From assembly GCA_903858075.1 (NCBI GenBank), contig CAIOHI010000221.1, forward strand, positions 1 to 10,125: DNA of 10,125 bases. The letters are read 5' to 3'. This stretch comes from an uncultured Actinomycetes bacterium. GTDB lineage: Bacteria; Actinomycetota; Acidimicrobiia; Acidimicrobiales; Ilumatobacteraceae. The position numbers and the translations under genes were made by a program. Positions 5,631 to 10,125 of the stretch are shown one piece after another; the stretch's first letter is position 1; each line of letters starts with the position of its first letter. The notes beneath the pieces are model-generated. The model worked only from the letters and a program-made list of their open reading frames with translations, did no database searches and was not told the origin of the DNA.

Positions 5631-6881
5631 GTGGACACTTCAACTACATCTCAACAGCCGCAACGCCCGCTTCAAGGCCTGCGTATTCTCGATTTCAGCC
5701 GCGTGCTCACCGGCCCCCATGCCACGCGCATGTTGTGCGACCTTGGTGCCGAGATCATCAAAATTGAACCGCCAGACGGCGATCTCACGCGTTTCACAAA
5801 CCCGCGAGTGAATTCTTTGTCGACCTATTTCATTCAGCAGAACGCGGGCAAGAAAAACATTTCACTCGACATGTCGAAGCCAGAAGCTGTTGACATTGTG
5901 AAAAAACTGGTGATGCATGCCGACATTCTTATTGAGAATTTTCGCCCAGGCGTGATGAAAAAACTTGGTCTTGACTACGCCTCGCTTTCTGCGCTCAACC
6001 CGAAACTCATTTACGCATCTATTACCGGCTACGGGCAAACAGGCCCCTGGGTACACCGCCGCGCATACGCCCCTGTTGTTGGTGCCGAGTCGGGTCTCAC
6101 CAATCATCAAGGCATGGCACGTGGTGGTCAGTTTGCCAACGACCCGTTTTCTCACGCCGACGTTTATACGGCAATGGAAACGTGTGCGGCGGTACTTGCA
6201 GCAGTTATTCAGCGTCACTCAACAGGACGCGGCCAATCGATAGATATCGCCATGGCGCAAACCATGTTGTACGTGAATGAACATGCACATGATGCATTGT
6301 GGGACGAGCCAACACCACCAGAACAGATTCGTTCTTTTGAACCTGGCAACTACCCCGTGCTCACCGCAGCAAATGGCGACAAAGTAGTTGTGAGTGGTCA
6401 CCCAGGCGAGCGTGGAACATTTGATTTATTTTTCACAGCAATTGGACGCACCGATTTATTAACCGATCCAAAATTTATTGATGTTCCATCACGCTTGACG
6501 AACCTTGAAGAACTGCAAAGTATTTTGCGAGCGTGGGCACTCACCATTCCCGATGCAACTGCAATTGAAGAAGCTCTTGCCAAACACAAATTGGCGAGCG
6601 GAAAAATTCGTACGACCCGCGAACTTGCCGATACTGATTGGGCAGTAGCTCGAGAAATTACTGTGGAAGTAAGTAACCGGGGCGGAGGCAAGGTGCGCAT
6701 TCCTAATGCACCCTGGAAGTTCTCCGATGCCACCGTCACTACCGCTGGCAGCCCGAAATACCGCGGCGAAGACAATGCCTTGGTGCTTGGCGATCTCTTG
6801 GGGCTCTCGGCCGAGGAAGTGGACGCCCTCACCGAGGCCGGGGTGCTACAGCGCCGCGTCCCGCCGGGTGCTACACGTTAA
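5631..6881 (+). CDS. Class III CoA-transferase (CaiB/BaiF family)
   Basis: A 416-aa family III CoA-transferase, which moves CoA between acyl-CoA and a free acid through an enzyme-aspartyl intermediate in the cytosol. Visible hallmarks are PLQGLRILDFSRVLTGPHAT (residues 13-32), DLGAEIIKIEPPDGD (37-51), NAGKKNISLDM (71-81), ADILIENFRPGVM (97-109) and YASITGYGQTGPW (128-140). D177, in the DPFSHADVYTAME stretch, is at the place of the catalytic aspartate (D169 in the family type member Frc). GRGQSIDIAMAQTML follows, and then the C-terminal domain ending in PGSP-type APWKFSD and SPKYRGEDNALVLGDLLGLS. Length is normal. The start is a GTG at 5631, with no Shine-Dalgarno, in line with leaderless initiation. 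The acyl substrates cannot be named. It diverges from the cyclase gene over 38 bp and its stop overlaps the next convergent gene by 11 bp. Confidence 0.95.
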   Translation: MDTSTTSQQPQRPLQGLRILDFSRVLTGPHATRMLCDLGAEIIKIEPPDGDLTRFTNPRVNSLSTYFIQQNAGKKNISLDMSKPEAVDIVKKLVMHADILIENFRPGVMKKLGLDYASLSALNPKLIYASITGYGQTGPWVHRRAYAPVVGAESGLTNHQGMARGGQFANDPFSHADVYTAMETCAAVLAAVIQRHSTGRGQSIDIAMAQTMLYVNEHAHDALWDEPTPPEQIRSFEPGNYPVLTAANGDKVVVSGHPGERGTFDLFFTAIGRTDLLTDPKFIDVPSRLTNLEELQSILRAWALTIPDATAIEEALAKHKLASGKIRTTRELADTDWAVAREITVEVSNRGGGKVRIPNAPWKFSDATVTTAGSPKYRGEDNALVLGDLLGLSAEEVDALTEAGVLQRRVPPGATR

Positions 6882-8328
6882 ATAATGGCCCTTCCCAACT
6901 GGTGGAATAACCAGCTCGTGTCTTAGCAATGACCTTCAAAGTGTACGTTTTTGATTTTTTAGCTGGGAAGGCAGCTGAAATTTTTTTGCCGGCTGCAGAA
7001 GCAATGATCCGAGACGCTTTTGTAATCCCTGATGACACCAACAGTATTTGATAACTCACTATTTGCTGTGCTCGCATTTTTGAACTTGGGGTGACGAAAC
7101 TAATTGATGCGCGCCCTGAAGATTTGGTGATCACAACATTTCTGGCAAGTTGGTGTGCAGGCTTTTTGAGAATTGGTAATTGAGATACATAGTTGTTTTC
7201 TGACCAAACAGTTGTGGTAGCCGTCTCAAGTTTTGGCTTATTTTTATTCAACACAGTGAAAACAGGATCTGGCGATGAGTAATGCACAATGCCTAAATCA
7301 ATAATGTATCCATCACTGACAGCTGTGATTTGAGGAGTAGCTTGCGTATTGTTCGCAGTAGTAACGCCAATTGCAGCCGTATCGAATTCACCCGCTCCGT
7401 ACCCGAGATACTCAATCATCGTTTTGGGAAGAAATACGCGAATGCGGGCGGGTACAAAAATATTTTCGCTTGGGGCGGTACCAAATGCATAGTGCGGGCC
7501 TCTGGCTTCAAAATTTAATTTCATTGGTTCGGCATTTTCTAGGCCATTCCACTGCAGGCTAAAACCTATATATTGGCCATTTGCTTCGGCCCAGACGCCT
7601 TTCATGGGGACAGATTCACATATCGAAGTGCGGGGTAAAGCCATCTTCAAGTAAGAGGCATGATGTACGTAAACGACCGACCTGTAAGACAAGGAATCGG
7701 CAGTTGCGGTCTCAAAAAATTCTTTGAGTTTTACCTCGTCCACGGTGAGAAGAAGTGAACTAGGAATATTTGCGGACTGTAATTTGTCGATAAACCCATA
7801 AAGGGTGTACTTCGAAGATCCACTCTCACTTTTTTCATTCTTCGTAGCGCTGATTCCATTTCCATGACTGAACACTGGCTCGAAATCACCCGTGCGAATT
7901 ACTAATTTGTATTTTCTATTTTCATGCCCCTGCCAACTGACATTGATAACGAGCAGTGCGGGGTCTTCGAAACCACAAGGACCCACTCGACCAATAACTG
8001 CCGTCTGTGCATCGACATCGCACTTTGACTGATTAGTGCTATTCGAGCGACAGTGGGCGCTGACCATAGGACGATCAGGTCCGGGGTAGGTCATGTCTAT
8101 TGCCCCCAGAACACCGTCGTCTCCCTCGATAGTGAAAGACTCAATACATCCAATTTGAGTATCGGTTGAGCAAAGAGGCCAATCGCCCGCATCGGGAGTC
8201 AGCGAGGGAATCGCCTCAGCGATTGCGCTCGGAGTTTTCCCCGAGTGACCGGTTGTAACTAGGACGCCAGCCAAGAGAAGTAAGACCGGAAGTAAGAAAG
8301 CACGACGTTTTTTCTTTGCCTCACCCAT
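6871..8328 (-). CDS. Secreted protein of unknown function with six cysteines and a C-terminal FN3-like domain
   Basis: Function not recognised. The 485-aa product from the ATG at 8328 begins with a classical signal sequence: charged KKKRR (residues 5-9), then a hydrophobic run AFLLPVLLLLAGVLV (10-24), and a possible cleavage near A37. It has exactly six cysteines (C53, C61, C93, C103, C118, C237) clustered in the first half, an even number that suits disulfides outside the cell. Much of the rest looks like beta strands. The last 90 residues or so (VVITKSSGRASISFV to STSWEGPLFNV) resemble a fibronectin type III domain. There is no cell-wall anchor, second membrane segment or known catalytic motif. 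The frame continues up to a GTG at 8358, but the ATG is preferred because the signal sequence starts there and TACGTT stands six bases before it. The stretch appears more AT-rich than its neighbours, which may hint at transfer. Confidence 0.85.
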   Translation of the reverse strand: MGEAKKKRRAFLLPVLLLLAGVLVTTGHSGKTPSAIAEAIPSLTPDAGDWPLCSTDTQIGCIESFTIEGDDGVLGAIDMTYPGPDRPMVSAHCRSNSTNQSKCDVDAQTAVIGRVGPCGFEDPALLVINVSWQGHENRKYKLVIRTGDFEPVFSHGNGISATKNEKSESGSSKYTLYGFIDKLQSANIPSSLLLTVDEVKLKEFFETATADSLSYRSVVYVHHASYLKMALPRTSICESVPMKGVWAEANGQYIGFSLQWNGLENAEPMKLNFEARGPHYAFGTAPSENIFVPARIRVFLPKTMIEYLGYGAGEFDTAAIGVTTANNTQATPQITAVSDGYIIDLGIVHYSSPDPVFTVLNKNKPKLETATTTVWSENNYVSQLPILKKPAHQLARNVVITKSSGRASISFVTPSSKMRAQQIVSYQILLVSSGITKASRIIASAAGKKISAAFPAKKSKTYTLKVIAKTRAGYSTSWEGPLFNV

Positions 8329-8334
8329 TGGGTC

Positions 8335-8340
8335 AACGTA
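8335..8340 (-). promoter_or_regulatory. Candidate -10 element of the secreted-protein gene
   Basis: TACGTT on the minus strand lies six bases before the ATG at 8328. This fits TANNNT with transcription beginning at or next to the start codon. No clear -35 was found. Confidence 0.4.
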
Positions 8341-8397
8341 CTGCACGGAAGGAGGCACCCTGGCTGAGTCCCGCGTAGTAGGTCTTACTTGCAGATG

Positions 8398-8427
8398 TTG
8401 TAAGTGGCACCTAACAGTGGCTATATT
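8398..8427 (+). promoter_or_regulatory. Candidate promoter and dyad upstream of the iron permease
   Basis: TTGTAA (8398-8403), 18 bases, then TATATT (8422-8427) make a good sigma-70-type promoter, and only six bases separate the -10 from the ATG at 8434, which points to a leaderless message. Between the hexamers lies an imperfect dyad TAAGTG-G-CACCTA (8401-8413, five of six pairs). This is a natural place for a repressor. The ACCTAA half resembles one arm of an IdeR/DtxR iron box but the rest matches poorly. Confidence 0.5.
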
Positions 8428-8433
8428 GGCCCC

Positions 8434-9291
8434 ATGGGTTCAAGTTTCCTCATCACACTGCGCGAGGGCCTCGAGATTTCTCTCGTTCTCGCCATTCTCA
8501 TTTCCTATTTGGTGAAAAGTAACCGTGGCAGCGAACAAAGTGCTGTTTGGCTTGGTTCGGGTATCGCGGCGCTCTTGTGCGTCGCTCTCGGGCTCGCCTT
8601 TCATCTCATCGCCGGTGGCTTAAACGGCCACGTCGAGCAGGCCGTAGAGGGCGTTTTAGCCACTCTGGCCGCCTCTGTACTCACCTGGATGGTGTTCTGG
8701 ATGCGCAAGAATGCCCGCACCCTCGGTGGCGAGCTGCGGGCCAAAGTTGATGCGGCAACCACTACCCGTGCGCTCATGGTCATCGCCTTCATAGCCGTTC
8801 TTCGTGAAGGCCTCGAAACGGTGCTCTTTCTCCTCAGTGCGGAAACAACCTCAAGTTCTGGTGGCGAAGTAGTGCTTGGCGGCATCATTGGTCTTGCTAT
8901 CGCTGCAGTGCTCGGATACCTCGTCTATGCCGGAGGCAACAAGCTCAACTTGAAGACCTTTTTCAACATCACCGGAATCCTCCTCATTTTGTTCGCCGCT
9001 GGTCTTGCTGGAAAAGCCGTTCACGAATTCCGTGAGCTCATTGAATGGGAATCGGGCTGGCTCATTTCATCGCCTTGGACCATCGCCTCTGGACCTTTCA
9101 GTTCAGGTTGGGTGCACGACTTCTTAAAGGCTCTCTTCGGATGGTCTCCCGCCCCCGAGCGCCTGCGTGTTATTGCATATTTCGGTTACTTAATTCCCGT
9201 GCTGTGGTTGTACCTTCGTAAGGGAACTACAGGGGGAAACAATGAACGCGCAACTACCACCGAAGCCACTCACTCGTCCAGCAACGCCTAA
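8434..9291 (+). CDS. efeU: FTR1 family iron permease (EfeU-like)
   Basis: Integral membrane protein predicted to import iron, related to yeast Ftr1p and bacterial EfeU. The 285-aa product has two iron-binding REGLE motifs (REXXE class), R10-E14 in the first membrane helix and R124-E128 in the fourth, and the conserved acidic segment VEQAVEGVLA (67-76). There are about seven hydrophobic helices; the last lies near 260-275 (IAYFGYLIPVLWLYL), and a low-complexity hydrophilic tail ends the protein. The frame extends upstream to a GTG at 8404, but the ATG at 8434 is preferred because FTR1 proteins start directly before the first REXXE helix and a TATATT -10 lies six bases upstream, inside the longer version. 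The partners EfeO and EfeB are not in the window, so the electron or iron-delivery partner is unknown. The last 50 bp overlap the start of the next gene, with which it is probably cotranscribed. Confidence 0.94.
   Translation: MGSSFLITLREGLEISLVLAILISYLVKSNRGSEQSAVWLGSGIAALLCVALGLAFHLIAGGLNGHVEQAVEGVLATLAASVLTWMVFWMRKNARTLGGELRAKVDAATTTRALMVIAFIAVLREGLETVLFLLSAETTSSSGGEVVLGGIIGLAIAAVLGYLVYAGGNKLNLKTFFNITGILLILFAAGLAGKAVHEFRELIEWESGWLISSPWTIASGPFSSGWVHDFLKALFGWSPAPERLRVIAYFGYLIPVLWLYLRKGTTGGNNERATTTEATHSSSNA
9231..9236 (+). promoter_or_regulatory. Shine-Dalgarno of the kinase-like gene
   Basis: AGGGGG lies five bases before the ATG at 9242, inside the permease gene. It fixes the start of the kinase-like gene despite the 50-bp overlap and supports translation from the permease message. 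Confidence 0.65.
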
Positions 9292-10125
9292 AGAAGTCAC
9301 GGCCACTTGGCTGACAAAAGCATTGCAGTCGAGCGGCGTCATTCCGACCGATGTTGAAGTTGCATCGTTGCGTCATGAACCACTTGGCGGCGGCACAGGC
9401 GTTTTCGGTGTACTTGCACGACTTGTAGTTGACTACACAGAAACGACAACCACTGCACCAACACGCATGGTGTTAAAAATTCCTACCGCAGCACCCGAAA
9501 ATAAAAATGTTGCTCTTGCTCTTGGCATCTACGTTCGTGAAACGTATTTCTTCAACGAGCTTGCAGCACGCACTCCTGTTCCTTCTGTGCGTTGTCTGTA
9601 CGCCGACATGGATATTGCGGCTGGCGAATTTGTTCTCATCATCGATGAAGTTGCTCACCTCACTGTTGGCGATCAATTGAATGGTGCGACAGTTCCTCAA
9701 CTTGAGCGCACGCTGAAAGAAATTGCTAAGTGGCATGCCGCATGGTGGGAACACCCTGACCTCGACACGTTCGATTGGCTTCCTACTAACGACAGTCCTA
9801 TTCAGTTAGCCGTTGTGCCAGGCATTATGCGCGGTGCAATGCCCGTTATTGAAGCCGACTGGATTCCGCGACTTGGCGAAGAAGCAGTTGCACTTGGCCG
9901 CGACGTAGCTGACAAATTTGAAGAAATAATGGCCCGTTCAAGTGCTGCAGCGCGCACATTGTGTCATGGCGATGTGCGCTTAGAAAATGTTTTCTTCAAC
10001 GCCGACGCAAGCGACATTATGTTCATCGACTTCCAAATGTTGGTGAAAGGCACACCCGCACAAGATGTGCAGTATCTTCTGAGTTCTTCCATGGACCCAG
10101 AAGTGTGGGACAAAGAAGGCATGCG
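9242..10125 (+). CDS. Phosphotransferase/ecdysteroid-kinase-like family protein (3' incomplete)
   Basis: An open frame with no stop before the right edge, giving the first 294 residues. It belongs to the aminoglycoside-phosphotransferase-like kinase fold, closest to the ecdysteroid-kinase-like group (DUF1679 type) common in actinobacteria. These cytosolic proteins are presumed small-molecule kinases, mostly without known substrates. The N-terminal segment TPKEVTATWLTKALQSSGV is typical of the group. A glycine-rich LGGGTGVFG (48-56) and VLKIPT (77-82, with K79 as likely ATP-binding lysine) follow. The catalytic loop is LCHGDVRLENVFF (240-252; H242, D244, N249), and IDFQ (262-265) carries the metal-binding D263. 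Homologues run to about 350-400 residues, so the C-terminus is missing. The start has a strong AGGGGG and overlaps the permease end by 50 bp in another frame. A resistance function should not be assumed from the fold. Confidence 0.9.
   Translation, partial: MNAQLPPKPLTRPATPKEVTATWLTKALQSSGVIPTDVEVASLRHEPLGGGTGVFGVLARLVVDYTETTTTAPTRMVLKIPTAAPENKNVALALGIYVRETYFFNELAARTPVPSVRCLYADMDIAAGEFVLIIDEVAHLTVGDQLNGATVPQLERTLKEIAKWHAAWWEHPDLDTFDWLPTNDSPIQLAVVPGIMRGAMPVIEADWIPRLGEEAVALGRDVADKFEEIMARSSAAARTLCHGDVRLENVFFNADASDIMFIDFQMLVKGTPAQDVQYLLSSSMDPEVWDKEGM

Noticed and set aside
6899..6914. CTGGT-N6-ACCAG hairpin near the end of the secreted-protein gene as a terminator
   Set aside because: The stem is only five pairs, lies inside coding sequence and has no following T run on either strand in the right place.
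8346..8355. GGAAGGAGG on the plus strand looks like a strong ribosome binding site
   Set aside because: No ATG or GTG follows at a usable distance with a sensible frame; it also lies upstream of the permease promoter.
8398..8416. IdeR/DtxR iron box before the permease
   Set aside because: Only the ACCTAA arm fits well; by eye about five of the other thirteen positions match the consensus, too few to call. Kept only as a dyad of unknown binder.

Overview
The window looks like a compact piece of an actinobacterial chromosome with fairly even GC content. The gene families, the small intergenic gaps and the signs of leaderless transcription fit a streamlined aquatic Acidimicrobiia-type organism (Ilumatobacter relatives), but that placement is inference. 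There is no CRISPR array, insertion sequence, integrase or rRNA. The genes are nearly wall to wall.

Layout. Positions 1-220 hold no confident gene. They contain, on the minus strand, the 3' portion of a tRNA-Arg(CCU) that breaks off at the anticodon arm, the usual shape of a tRNA attachment-site remnant, and a 14-bp perfect palindrome. Next comes a plus-strand pair, a SEC-C-tagged methionine aminopeptidase (221-1201) and pantothenate kinase CoaA (1205-2128). Facing it is a minus-strand set: a Nudix hydrolase (2768 to about 3289), a small MTH1187/YkoF-like thiamine-binding protein (2487-2720), and a 120-aa helix-turn-helix protein (2125-2487) joined to it by a TAATG stop/start overlap. An M20 amidohydrolase (3315-4592, plus) diverges from the Nudix gene. 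A cyclase-family metal hydrolase (4585-5592, minus) and a class III CoA-transferase (5631-6881, plus) diverge from a 38-bp shared promoter. A secreted protein of unknown function (6871-8328, minus) follows. An FTR1/EfeU-like iron permease (8434-9291, plus) diverges from it and overlaps by 50 bp the start of a phosphotransferase/kinase-like gene (9242 to the right edge), which is incomplete.

How the genes may work together. MetAP and CoaA are housekeeping functions (N-terminal methionine removal, first step of CoA synthesis). The thiamine-binding protein and HTH protein are probably made together and may form a small ligand-responsive regulator. The amidohydrolase, cyclase-family hydrolase and CoA-transferase would suit degradation of amide- or acid-containing organic compounds through CoA thioesters, but no single pathway can be named. 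The permease and kinase-like gene appear cotranscribed.

Architecture. All three convergent gene pairs overlap at their stop codons (4, 8 and 11 bp), leaving no room for ordinary terminators. Several first-in-operon genes have a TANNNT hexamer only 6-7 bases before the start codon, whereas two genes read as internal to transcripts have Shine-Dalgarno sequences. I found no clear new defence or mobile system. The items most worth following are the tRNA remnant, the coupled thiamine-binder/HTH pair, the back-to-back TACGGT promoters and the six-cysteine secreted protein.
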